From positions 1-64,000 of the forward strand of contig NZ_KB899819.1 in NCBI RefSeq assembly GCF_000378425.1: 64,000 bases of DNA. Reading direction: 5' to 3'. The notes below the pieces were generated by a model, which was given only the letters and a program-made list of their open reading frames with translations, was not told the origin of the DNA and ran no database searches. Position numbers and translations under genes: made by a program. Source of the stretch: Cohnella laeviribosi DSM 21336 (GTDB lineage: Bacteria; Bacillota; Bacilli; Paenibacillales; Paenibacillaceae). Position 1 is the stretch's first letter. The number at the start of each line of letters is the position of its first letter. Positions 18,576 to 26,594 of this stretch are shown here, piece by piece.

Positions 18576-18600
18576 AATTCAAGGAGGAACCGCAAAGAAC

Positions 18601-19239
18601 ATGAACATCCGCAAATCACTGGGACTCCGCGCGGCCGTTCTGGCGCTGGGCGGAGCGATGCTGCTGCCCGCCGTTTCCGCTTCCGCGGCCACGACCTACA
18701 CGGCGACGGACAACGACACGTTCTGGAAGCTGTCCAAAAAATTCAACGTGCCGCTACAACAACTGATGGCCGCCAATCCCAAAATCGATCCGCTCAACAT
18801 TTACGCCGGTTTGAAGCTAACCATCCCGACGGTTGCCAAGCCGGCCGCGCAGACCGGCGCATCGGCCGCCGGCAAAGTGACCGCCAGTTCCGTCAAGACA
18901 ACCGGGGGCAAGATACTCTCCTATTCCAAGGCCCTGACGGTCAAGGCGACCGCCTATTCCGCATCCATCGAAGAAAATCCCTGGGGAGCCGTCGATTACT
19001 TCGGCAACCCGCTCAAGCTGGGCACGATCGCCGTCGATCCCAACGTCATTCCGCTGGGGACGAAGGTGTACATCACCGGTTACGATTTCGACGGCTTGCC
19101 CGCGGGAGGCATGATCGCCACCGCGACCGACGCCGGCAGCGCCATCAAGGGCAGCCGGATCGACATCTTCATTCCCGGCTCCCGCGAGAAGGTAAGCCAA
19201 TTCGGGTTTCAATACGTCAAACTGTACATTCTTAAGTAA
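18601..19239 (+). CDS. LysM and 3D-domain cell-wall protein
   Basis: A 212-residue secreted protein with a signal peptide (residues 1-29), one LysM peptidoglycan-binding domain (about 31-75, TDNDTFWKLSKKFNVPLQQL) and a C-terminal 3D domain with the three conserved aspartates (AVDYFG, AVDPNVIPLGTKVY, ATDAGSAIKGSRID). It resembles YocH and related muralytic enzymes. The upstream c-di-AMP riboswitch matches the known link between that messenger and wall hydrolases. AAGGAGG is 13 bases upstream of ATG, unusually far. A strong terminator follows. Confidence 0.9.
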   Translation: MNIRKSLGLRAAVLALGGAMLLPAVSASAATTYTATDNDTFWKLSKKFNVPLQQLMAANPKIDPLNIYAGLKLTIPTVAKPAAQTGASAAGKVTASSVKTTGGKILSYSKALTVKATAYSASIEENPWGAVDYFGNPLKLGTIAVDPNVIPLGTKVYITGYDFDGLPAGGMIATATDAGSAIKGSRIDIFIPGSREKVSQFGFQYVKLYILK

Positions 19240-19241
19240 CG

Positions 19242-19279
19242 GATTCCGGAAGGCCGATCGGCGCCTTCCGGATTTTTTT
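19242..19279 (+). terminator. Terminator after the 3D-domain gene
   Basis: TCCGGAAGGC and GCCTTCCGGA form a stem followed by TTTTTTT. It reaches the stop codon of the convergent deacetylase gene. Confidence 0.85.
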
Positions 19280-20111
19280 AGGCCTTGCGCTCGGACTTGC
19301 CGAGCATCTGCGGCAGCGCAACCATTTCGTATCCTTTGCTCCGGAGCCAGTCGATCAGGACCGGCAGCGCCTCTATCGTACCGCAAAGGTTCTGCCCGAC
19401 GCCTCCGCCCGCGTGCAGCAAAATGATCGAACCCGGCCGCACCGCTGTCGTCACGTTCCGAAACACAGCCTGCGCCCCAAGCTGGCGCCAATCCAGAGAA
19501 TCGACGTTCCAATTGACAACGGCGTAGCCTTCCGATTTCGCCCATTTCAGCTGCGGCTCCCGGATTTCTCCGTACGGCGGCCGGATAAGGCGGGGAGCAA
19601 AGCCGACCTGCCGCCGGATGACCGCCTCCGTCCGCCGGATTTGGCGCCTCACCTCCGCCGTCGACATCCGGGCAAAATTCGGATGATCGAACGAGTGGTT
19701 GCCGATCGCATGGCCTTCCCGGCGGATTCGCCTCACCAAATCCGGATGCTTCAAGGCTTTCTCGCCGACAACGAAAAAAGTCGCCCGAACCTGCTTGCGC
19801 TTCAGAATATCGAGCACTTGCGGGGTAAATCTCGGGTCCGGCACGTCGTCGAACGTCAGCGCGACCTGCCGCGGCCTCCCGGGCGCCGACAGAAAAAACG
19901 CGCCTCGGTACCTGCGCTGCATGTCGGTCCAGCTTGTTCCCGGTTGGTCCGCATTCCGGATCGCCGTCCGGGCTTCGGACGAGCTGTCCCTGAATGACGC
20001 ATCTTGGGAACCATGGCTGGATGCCGTTCGGACGCCTGCAGACAACAAAAGAACGGCGCACAAGACCGCGGCTGCGCACCGTCCCCATAATCGTTTGAAC
20101 ATCTTTTCCAT
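19278..20111 (-). CDS. Polysaccharide deacetylase (NodB homology domain)
   Basis: A 277-residue exported carbohydrate esterase 4 protein. Residues 1-28 are a signal peptide. The NodB domain shows motif 1 TFDDVPDPRFTP with the catalytic Asp pair, motif 2 GHAIGNHSFDHPN with the zinc histidines, and the later RPPYGE and LLHAGG motifs. Substrates of the family are peptidoglycan or other wall glycans. The start is uncertain: ATG at 20111 has GGGGAG only three bases upstream, ATG at 20102 has better spacing. The gene lies 88 bp after ktrA with no clear terminator between, so it may share the c-di-AMP-controlled transcript. Confidence 0.85.
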   Translation of the reverse strand: MEKMFKRLWGRCAAAVLCAVLLLSAGVRTASSHGSQDASFRDSSSEARTAIRNADQPGTSWTDMQRRYRGAFFLSAPGRPRQVALTFDDVPDPRFTPQVLDILKRKQVRATFFVVGEKALKHPDLVRRIRREGHAIGNHSFDHPNFARMSTAEVRRQIRRTEAVIRRQVGFAPRLIRPPYGEIREPQLKWAKSEGYAVVNWNVDSLDWRQLGAQAVFRNVTTAVRPGSIILLHAGGGVGQNLCGTIEALPVLIDWLRSKGYEMVALPQMLGKSERKA

Positions 20112-20199
20112 CCACTCCCCAAAAGAGCCTGCGCTTCCCATAGGGTTAACGGATGGCCGTTTTCTCATACATGCGTTCCGGCGGCCGGACAATCCGGAC

Positions 20200-20862
20200 T
20201 TATCCTGAAATCGCGGCCTGGAACTCTTCGATCTGCTCGTTTGTGCCGATGACGACCAGGACGTCTTTTTTCTCCAGCCGATCGTCGGCCGTAGGCGCAA
20301 TAACGATGCCCTGCGGCTTGTTGATCGCCACGACGCTGCAGCCGTATTTGCCGCGGGGATTGACCTGGGCCAGCGATTTGCCCGTAAGGCATTCCGGAAC
20401 GGTCAATTCCGCGATCGTGTACGTTGGGGAAAGCTCGATGTAATCGAGCAGATTGGGCGACACGAGCTGGTGCGCCACGCGAATGCCCATATCCCGCTCC
20501 GGATAGATAATCCGGTCGACGCCGAGCCGCTCCAGCACGCGCCCGTGGAGATCGGAGACCGCCTTGGCGACGACTTGTTTGACGCCGAACTCCTTCAGCA
20601 AAATCGTCGCCAGAATGCTCGCCTGGATATCGTCGCCGATCGCGACGACGCCGCAGTCGAAATTGCGGACGCCGATCGACCGAAGCGACTCTTCTTCCGT
20701 GGCGTCGGCCACGACCGTGTGCGTGAGGATATGGCTCATTTCCTGCACCTTTTCCTCGTCCCGGTCCACGCCCAGCACCTCAACGCCAAGCTCGACCAAT
20801 TCCCGGCCCAGGCTCGATCCGAAACGTCCCAATCCGATAATGACAAATTGATTCGACTTCAT
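20200..20862 (-). CDS. ktrA: Potassium uptake regulatory subunit KtrA
   Basis: The 220-residue cytosolic RCK protein has an N-terminal Rossmann domain (VIIGLGRFGSSLGRELVELG) that binds nucleotides and a C-terminal RCK_C domain, a known c-di-AMP binding site in KtrA relatives. An octameric ring of it gates the KtrB dimer. Start at 20862 is chosen for its GGAAGAGAG and the conserved N-terminus. It lies 19 bp after the second ktrB gene on the same strand, giving the order ktrB-ktrB-ktrA. Regulation by the riboswitch upstream of the first ktrB is likely. Confidence 0.93.
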   Translation of the reverse strand: MKSNQFVIIGLGRFGSSLGRELVELGVEVLGVDRDEEKVQEMSHILTHTVVADATEEESLRSIGVRNFDCGVVAIGDDIQASILATILLKEFGVKQVVAKAVSDLHGRVLERLGVDRIIYPERDMGIRVAHQLVSPNLLDYIELSPTYTIAELTVPECLTGKSLAQVNPRGKYGCSVVAINKPQGIVIAPTADDRLEKKDVLVVIGTNEQIEEFQAAISG

Positions 20863-20881
20863 GTCCGGCTTCTCTCTTCCT

Positions 20882-22222
20882 CTATCCGATAATAATTTTT
20901 CCTTCCGCATGCCGGTACAGCACGCGTTCTTTTTTCGGCCCCAGCGCGTAGCCCAACGTGAGCGGGCCGAGCCTGCCGATGAACATCATCAGGATCATGA
21001 TGATCTTGCCCGCAACCGAAAGCTGCAGCGTAAGCCCCATCGACAATCCGACGGTGCCGAAGGCCGACGCCGCCTCGAACAAAATCATCAGAAAATGATG
21101 ATCCTCCGTCGTCGCCAGAATCATCGTCGCGGCAAGGACCAGCGCCAGCGAAAGAAGCGTGACGGTCAGCGCCTTGTAAACCCGCTCCTGCGCCAGCCTG
21201 TATTTGAACAACGTCACATCCTGCCTGCCCCGGATCATCGCCCGCACCGCGCCGAGCAGCGCCGCGAAGGTCGTCGTCTTGATGCCCCCGCCGGTCGAGC
21301 CCGGCGAAGCTCCGATGAACATATACAAAACGATAAAAAACTGCGTCGACTGCCTCAGCGAAGCGATATCCAGCGTGTTGACGCCGGCCGTCCGCGGGGA
21401 GACGGACTGCATGAAGGCGGACAGAATCTTCTCGCCGAGGGAAAGCGGTCCCATCGTATTCGGATTCGTGAATTCGAAGACCAGGATCACGAGCGCGCCG
21501 AAAACGATCAGAAACCCGGTCATGCTCAGCACGACTTTGGAATGGAGCGACAGCCGCCTGTTTTTCCGAAAGTCCGCCAAGTCCGACAGCACGATAAACC
21601 CGATTCCGCCCGTTACAATCAGCAGCATCGTCACGATGTTGACCAGCGGGTCCCCGACGTATTCGGTCAGGCTGCGGAAGTCGCCCATGACGTCAAAGCC
21701 GGCGTTGTTAAAGAAGGAAACCGCATGAAAAACGCCGAAAAAGACGGCGCGTCCCGGACTCATGTCGAAAAGAAAGCGAACCGTGAACAAAAGCGCGCCA
21801 ATCGCTTCGATAACCAAGGCAAACAGAACGACTCTGCGGACGAGCCGCACGATTCCTTCGATGCTCGATTGGTTCAGCGCCTCCTGCAAAATCAGGCGCT
21901 CTTTCAGCGATATTCGTCTTTTCAGCACGAATGCAAACAGCGTCGCCATCGTCATAAACCCTAACCCGCCGATCTGAATGAGGATCAGAATGACGATTTG
22001 GCCGAACAGGGAAAAATGGGTTCCCGTATCCACGACGACAAGACCGGTCACGCAGACGGCCGAGGTCGCCGTAAACAAGGCGTCGAGCCACGGCATCGGC
22101 TCGCCGCTTGCAGACGCCGCGGGCAACCTTAGCAGCTGCGACCCGACCAGAATAATGAACGCAAACCCCAGCACCAGAAGCCGGGGAGGCGATGCTGTCA
22201 GCCATTTGGCGGCTGCCTTCAT
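20882..22222 (-). CDS. ktrB: TrkH/KtrB-family potassium transporter subunit, second copy
   Basis: A 446-residue membrane protein of four M-P-M repeats forming the K+ pore. Pore-loop filter segments are recognisable (TSAVCVTGL near residue 60, GASPGSTGGGIKTT near 315). It is the second of two adjacent ktrB paralogues, 12 bp after the first, with GAGGTG upstream of its ATG. By eye the two proteins agree over their entire length, including the C-terminal HAEGKIIIG/YAEGKIIIG, so this looks like a tandem duplication followed by divergence. Confidence 0.93.
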   Translation of the reverse strand: MKAAAKWLTASPPRLLVLGFAFIILVGSQLLRLPAASASGEPMPWLDALFTATSAVCVTGLVVVDTGTHFSLFGQIVILILIQIGGLGFMTMATLFAFVLKRRISLKERLILQEALNQSSIEGIVRLVRRVVLFALVIEAIGALLFTVRFLFDMSPGRAVFFGVFHAVSFFNNAGFDVMGDFRSLTEYVGDPLVNIVTMLLIVTGGIGFIVLSDLADFRKNRRLSLHSKVVLSMTGFLIVFGALVILVFEFTNPNTMGPLSLGEKILSAFMQSVSPRTAGVNTLDIASLRQSTQFFIVLYMFIGASPGSTGGGIKTTTFAALLGAVRAMIRGRQDVTLFKYRLAQERVYKALTVTLLSLALVLAATMILATTEDHHFLMILFEAASAFGTVGLSMGLTLQLSVAGKIIMILMMFIGRLGPLTLGYALGPKKERVLYRHAEGKIIIG

Positions 22223-22234
22223 AACGCACCTCGT

Positions 22235-23578
22235 TTATCCGATGATGATTTTCCCTTCCGCATACCGGTACAGCATGCGGTCTTCCCTGACGCTCAGCGC
22301 GAAGGACAGCGTGTACGGTCCGATCCGGCCGATGAACATAAGCAGCATGATGAGGATTTTGCCCGCCGGCGAAAGCTCCGTCGTCAATCCCATCGACAGC
22401 CCCACGGTCGCAAAAGCGGATGTCGCCTCGAACAGGACGCTCATAAACGGGGCGTTCTCCGTCACCGACAGGATCATGGTGGCCGTAACGACGGTCGCCA
22501 GGGAGAAAAAGGTGATCATGATCGCCTTGTACACTTGCCCCTGCTCGAGCCGGTAGCGGAACAGCACGACGTCCGGCTTTCCGCGCATTACGGCGTAAAC
22601 CGCCGCGAGCAGCACGGCGAACGACGTGGTCTTGATGCCGCCGCCGGTCGAGCCGGGCGAGGCGCCGATAAACATCAGCCAGACGATAAAAAACTGCGTC
22701 GCCTGCCGAAGATCGTACATGTTGAGCGTGCTGACCCCGGCCGAGCGGGGCGTGGCGGAATGCAGAAACGCGGCGAGCAGCTGATCCCCGAAGTTCAGCC
22801 GGCCGAACGTTTTCCCGTTCGTATATTCGAAGATAAAGATGACGGCCGCGCCGCCGACAAACAAAAGCGCGCTCATGGTCAACACGACTTTGGAGTGAAG
22901 GGTCAGCCTTCTTCGCCGGGGCAGCTCGACGAGATCCGCCAGGACAACAAAGCCGAGGCCGCCGCATAAAATCAAAAGGATGGACACGATATTCATGAAC
23001 GGATCGGAGGCGTAATCGGACATGCTGCGGAAGTCGCCGAACAGGTCGAAGCCCGCGTTGTTAAAGATCGATACGCCGTGGAAAATGCCGAAATACAGCG
23101 CCCGGCTGAAGCTCATCTCCGTCATGAAGCGCAGCGTGTACATAAGCGACCCGGCCGCTTCGATCGTCAGCGCATAGAAAATGACTTTGCGGACCAGGCG
23201 GACGATGCCTTCCAGGCTTTGCTGGTTGAGGGACTCCTGCAGCACGAGCCTTTCCCGCAGCGACACTCTCCTTCTGAGGAAAAGCGCAAACAGCGTGCCC
23301 ATCGTCATGAAGCCCAGGCCTCCGACCTGGATGAGCGTCAGAATGACCCAATGGCCGAAGATTGAAAAATGGGTGCCGGTATCCACCACGACCAGACCGG
23401 TCACGCACATCGCCGACACGGACGTAAACCAGGCGTCCAGCCAGCTCAGCGATTGCCCTTCCGCAACGGAAAAAGGAAGCTTGAGCAGCGCGGCTCCGGC
23501 GGCGATAATGGCCACGAATCCGCACACCAGGAAGCGGGACGGCGACGCATAGAACCAGCGCAAGGCTTTTTGGGGCAA
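22235..23578 (-). CDS. ktrB: TrkH/KtrB-family potassium transporter subunit, first copy
   Basis: A 447-residue KtrB-type pore protein, first gene of the ktrB-ktrB-ktrA unit. It carries the same filter regions as its neighbour (SAMCVTGLVVVDTG, GASPGSTGGGIKTT) and ends in YAEGKIIIG. The TTG at 23578 is chosen because GAGGTG stands six bases upstream and the protein then matches its paralogue in length; frames to 23629 are possible but lack a ribosome site. A c-di-AMP riboswitch with terminator lies 90-300 bp upstream. Potassium uptake would thus fall when c-di-AMP rises. Confidence 0.92.
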   Translation of the reverse strand: MPQKALRWFYASPSRFLVCGFVAIIAAGAALLKLPFSVAEGQSLSWLDAWFTSVSAMCVTGLVVVDTGTHFSIFGHWVILTLIQVGGLGFMTMGTLFALFLRRRVSLRERLVLQESLNQQSLEGIVRLVRKVIFYALTIEAAGSLMYTLRFMTEMSFSRALYFGIFHGVSIFNNAGFDLFGDFRSMSDYASDPFMNIVSILLILCGGLGFVVLADLVELPRRRRLTLHSKVVLTMSALLFVGGAAVIFIFEYTNGKTFGRLNFGDQLLAAFLHSATPRSAGVSTLNMYDLRQATQFFIVWLMFIGASPGSTGGGIKTTSFAVLLAAVYAVMRGKPDVVLFRYRLEQGQVYKAIMITFFSLATVVTATMILSVTENAPFMSVLFEATSAFATVGLSMGLTTELSPAGKILIMLLMFIGRIGPYTLSFALSVREDRMLYRYAEGKIIIG

Positions 23579-23665
23579 GTCAGTCACCTCAATTGAAATC
23601 AACGTCCTGAAGGACAAGACGTTTCGCAAAATGGATCGTCGGGAAAACTTGCTTTTTCCGAAATT

Positions 23666-23701
23666 GCAAAAAAAAAAGACACCGGCACTCCGGTGTCTTT
23701 A
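23666..23701 (-). terminator. Riboswitch-controlled terminator upstream of ktrB
   Basis: On the minus strand AAAGACACCGG-AGTG-CCGGTGTCTTT is followed by nine more T. It lies 24 bases after the aptamer and before the coding region, as expected of an expression platform. Confidence 0.88.
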
Positions 23702-23724
23702 CACACACTGAGTCCTGTTCGAAG

Positions 23725-23873
23725 CAGCCTACGAGGTTAGCTGACGGATTCGGGCCTGAACAGGCAGCCCTATCCGGCGCACGGCGCGCCCCGGAATTCA
23801 CCCCTGAGCCGCTTGCCCGATCGGAAGGGCGGCGGCAAGTTGGTTCCCCCGTTTTCTTGCGGAAATTCGGCTG
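23725..23873 (-). ncRNA. c-di-AMP riboswitch (ydaO-yuaA type) of the ktr operon
   Basis: On the minus strand the conserved blocks follow in order: P1 strand CAGCC, GGGGGAACCAACTTGCCGCC, CAGGGGTGAATTCCGG, CCGAATCCGTCAGCTAACC TCG, then GGCTG closing P1. This is a near-textbook ydaO aptamer. It is followed by an intrinsic terminator, so ligand binding should stop transcription into the potassium uptake genes, as known for ydaO-controlled ktr genes in Bacillus. Confidence 0.94.
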
Positions 23874-23911
23874 AAGTGTATGATGAAGAATAGATAAAAA
23901 CATTACACTGA

Positions 23912-23940
23912 ATTATAGTCCTTCCTGAATCCGCGGACAA
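23912..23940 (-). promoter_or_regulatory. Promoter of the ktr operon
   Basis: On the minus strand TTGTCC (23940-23935) and TATAAT (23917-23912) are separated by 17 bp and lie about 40 bp upstream of the riboswitch. Confidence 0.75.
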
Positions 23941-24148
23941 CCGCCAAATACGTCTATTTCGTGCATTCTTGGGCGCCAAAATCTCCGGAATGCGGATGTA
24001 AGGAGGACAGATGCGTTAATCTGCGCTTTTCTCTTTCTTTTGCGTCCATTTAGCTTGAAATCGGGTGAAAAACGGGGAAACGGGAATAAAGCGTACGGTG
24101 TATGCGTTTACTTGATGATTTTTCCGAAGGGCGGAGGGATCGCGTTTG

Positions 24149-25951
24149 ATGTCAAAGCAATGGCTGGCATGGTCGGCAATCGGACTATTGCTGTTCGTCT
24201 GCATTCAGGTATTCCCGGGATCGGGTTCCCTCTTTGCCTCCGGCGGCTCCGGCATGCTCAGCCGGGAAGAAGCGAAAGCGGCGGCGCTTGCCGCGGCGAA
24301 GCAGCGTTTCGGCGTTGCGCCGGCGAATCCGGACGATGTGGAGGTCACCCACCTGTCCGACAGCGCCGGCGTAGGCTATTTGTCCAAGCAGCGGCTGCTG
24401 GACGATTACGACAAGATTTGGGGCGCCCGCTTCCCGACCGACGTCTACCGCGTCGACATCCCGCTTGGCGCGAACCGGGACCGGCTCGAGCTGTCGCTGC
24501 ATATGAAAAGCGGCGCGCTGGTGGCCTGGCGGTTCGAGCCGGACGCCGCCGGGACGGGCGGGACGGGAGCGGATGGGACGGGAACGGGAGCGTCGGGGGC
24601 GAACGCGGCGGATGCGGCGGATGCGCGTTCGGCGGCGGACCTTCGAGACGGCCGGACGGCGTCGGACCGCGAAATCCGGCTCGCCCGCGACGCGCTGCAA
24701 CGATGGGGATACGATCCGCAGGAATGGGAACCGACCGGCAAGCTCGCCGCCGATGGCGCGGTCGTATTCCAAGCCCGCAAAGCCGGGCTCGGCGAAGCGA
24801 AGCTGCAGCTTTACGTCAAGGCGGAGACGCCGGCCGCTCCCTCCGCCCTTGGCGGCTCCGCACCGGATGCTGCATCGGAGGACTCTCCATCCCGTGCGCG
24901 GCCGGGCGGCGAGCTTCGGTACAGGCTGCTTGCGCCCGCCTCCTTTGCGGAATATTGGGAGGAGCAGAACAAAGCCGCGTCGCGGCTCTCGATCTACGGC
25001 TCCCTTCTGCCGCAGCTCGCCCTGTTCGTCCTGGCCGTCGTCTACGCGAAGGTTTGCGGCGGATGGACGTCGTACCGCCGCGGCGTTTTTCTGGCGTCGT
25101 TGTTTTTCGTTCTGTACGTCGGCTTTACGCTGAATATGGCCCCCGCCTTTCGCGCTCAAGCGATCGAGCAAGGCCTGTTTCCGCCCGATGCGGCCGTCGG
25201 CGGCTACATCGTTGTTAATATCGTCATGCTCGCGGCGATGGCGCTGTTGACGTACGTGTCCGCGGTAGCCGGGGACGGCCTATGGAAAGCGATGGGCCGC
25301 AACCTGTGGCCGCGCTGGCGCCAGCCCGGATACGGGCGGAAAGTGCTGGCCAGCATGGGGCAAGGCTACGTGCTGGCGTTCATCCTGCTCGGCGCGCAAT
25401 CGGTGATCCTGCTCGCGCTGACGCAGCTGCTCGGGTCGTTCACGTCGTCCGACGTCACCCAATCGACGTACAACATGACGTACCCTTGGCTGCTGCCGCT
25501 GCTCGCCTGGTGCGCCGGCATTTCCGAAGAGCTGCAGACGCGCCTGTTCGGCATCGGGCTGTTCCGCCGCTGGCTAACCGGCGGCGCGCGCCGGCTGCTG
25601 CGCCGGGAACCGTCCCGCAGGGCCGCCGCCGTTCTGACCGTTGCCGCCATGCTTCCGCCTTCGCTGCTGTGGGCGTTCGGGCATGCCGGGTATGCGGTTT
25701 ATCCCTTCTATACCCGTTTGATCGAGCTGACCTTGCTCGGCCTGCTGTTCGGCTGGTTCATGCTGCGCTTCGGCCTGATGACCGTCATCTTCGCGCATGT
25801 CACGCTGGACGCGACGCTGATGGGCGTCCAGTTGATGCTGGACGGCCTGCCCTACGGCATGCTGAGCGGCCTGTTCAGCCTGCTCATGCCGGCGCTGGCC
25901 GGCTGGGCGATCTGGCGGCTGCACCGGCGGCTGTCGTCCCGTCCCGCTTAG
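24149..25951 (+). CDS. CPBP-family intramembrane metalloprotease with large N-terminal domain
   Basis: A 600-residue membrane protein. A signal anchor (residues 1-30) is followed by about 250 mostly extracytoplasmic residues, including a low-complexity Gly/Thr/Ala run near 135-160, and then about eight membrane helices from residue 285. The C-terminal CPBP (Abi) domain has its catalytic motifs EELQTR (residues 460-465), FGHAGY and HVTLDAT, so it should be active. CPBP proteins cleave substrates within the membrane. ATG at 24149 or the in-frame TTG at 24146 could start it; GGAGGG is 8-11 bases upstream. Typical CPBP proteins are about half this length. Confidence 0.83.
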   Translation: MSKQWLAWSAIGLLLFVCIQVFPGSGSLFASGGSGMLSREEAKAAALAAAKQRFGVAPANPDDVEVTHLSDSAGVGYLSKQRLLDDYDKIWGARFPTDVYRVDIPLGANRDRLELSLHMKSGALVAWRFEPDAAGTGGTGADGTGTGASGANAADAADARSAADLRDGRTASDREIRLARDALQRWGYDPQEWEPTGKLAADGAVVFQARKAGLGEAKLQLYVKAETPAAPSALGGSAPDAASEDSPSRARPGGELRYRLLAPASFAEYWEEQNKAASRLSIYGSLLPQLALFVLAVVYAKVCGGWTSYRRGVFLASLFFVLYVGFTLNMAPAFRAQAIEQGLFPPDAAVGGYIVVNIVMLAAMALLTYVSAVAGDGLWKAMGRNLWPRWRQPGYGRKVLASMGQGYVLAFILLGAQSVILLALTQLLGSFTSSDVTQSTYNMTYPWLLPLLAWCAGISEELQTRLFGIGLFRRWLTGGARRLLRREPSRRAAAVLTVAAMLPPSLLWAFGHAGYAVYPFYTRLIELTLLGLLFGWFMLRFGLMTVIFAHVTLDATLMGVQLMLDGLPYGMLSGLFSLLMPALAGWAIWRLHRRLSSRPA

Positions 25952-26025
25952 GGACGGGAAAGTTTCGGCCCACCACCGAAATCAGAAGTTGAGAAGCCGG
26001 CACGGGCAATCGCGTGCGTACCGGC

Positions 26026-26128
26026 ATATGGATCGTTGTAAGGATCATGTACGGATCGATGTATGGACTGATGTGCGGACTGGTTGTTCGGACCAATGTA
26101 CGGACTTGTGTACCGGTGTGCGGACCGT
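26026..26128 (+). repeat. Degenerate 12-bp tandem repeat
   Basis: Successive units read like ATGTACGGATCG, ATGTATGGACTG, ATGTGCGGACTG, GTTGTTCGGACCA, ATGTACGGACTT, with decayed units on both sides. About seven units can be traced. The stretch is intergenic, downstream of the CPBP gene. Confidence 0.65.
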
Positions 26129-26377
26129 CGTTCTGCTATATCCGGCCAATCTTGTCCAATGAGCGAGTGTGCGGACAGAGGTTCCGTTATCCGTTCGTTC
26201 ATCGGCGAATTTTTACGGGCTCACGGCCCTTAACGGATCGTCTGTCCGCGAGATGGCGGAAATCGGGGGATTTTGAACAAATAGCGGATGCTGTGTCCGC
26301 CTTACCTGCCCGGCCGATGGAAACGCAGAGACACAACAAGACAGCCTCGCCCTTTCCTTCCTCCCGCTCCTCGATCG

Positions 26378-26490
26378 GCGCCTCCAAAATCCGGCGGGCG
26401 AGCGTTTCGCCGATCGATGCGGCGCGATAGTCCCGACCGGCGCTTCGCAAATGGCCTTCAGCGAGCCGAAAGGCTTGAGCGGCCGCTTGC
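26378..26490 (-). pseudogene. Fragment of uvrC (C-terminal HhH region), frameshifted
   Basis: This segment matches the 3' end of the intact uvrC gene at 39293-39396 of this same window at about 89% by my count (93 of 104 aligned bases, one single-base gap). The matching protein pieces are LKPFGSLKAICEAP in one frame and RDYRAASIGETLARRILEA in another, against [12 protein letters not shown] and [19 protein letters not shown] in UvrC. No start codon or upstream uvrC sequence accompanies it, so it is a broken partial copy and not a gene. Confidence 0.8.
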
Positions 26491-26594
26491 GAATCAAGCG
26501 GACCGCTGAGACGCCTCCAGATCACGCAGAACCGCATAGACGCTTCCGGATCACGCGGAACCAATTAGACGTATGCGGATCAAGCGGAACCGCT
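26480..26594 (-). repeat. 29-bp tandem repeat, four units
   Basis: Plus-strand units of 28, 29, 29 and 29 bp share TAGACGCTTCCGGATCACGC followed by GGAACCGCT. Unit 1 is 26480-26507, then 26508-26536, 26537-26565 and 26566-26594; a fifth begins at 26595. The last unit runs through the stop codon of the neighbouring EamA gene and encodes its final LSGSA. Confidence 0.8.

Larger units (their letters stand above)
25952..26579. other. Repeat-rich intergenic region
   Basis: This 628-bp gap between the CPBP and EamA genes holds no intact gene. It contains the 12-bp tandem repeat, the uvrC fragment and most of the 29-bp tandem repeat. The remainder (26130-26370) shows nothing I can name. Confidence 0.7.

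Noticed and set aside
26199-26564. 121-residue open frame on the minus strand
   Set aside because: It contains only part of the uvrC C-terminus joined to unrelated sequence by a frameshift and has no ribosome site; treated as a pseudogene fragment.
26480-26594. Possible CRISPR array
   Set aside because: The 29-bp units are directly adjacent with no spacers and no cas genes are present; it is a plain tandem repeat.
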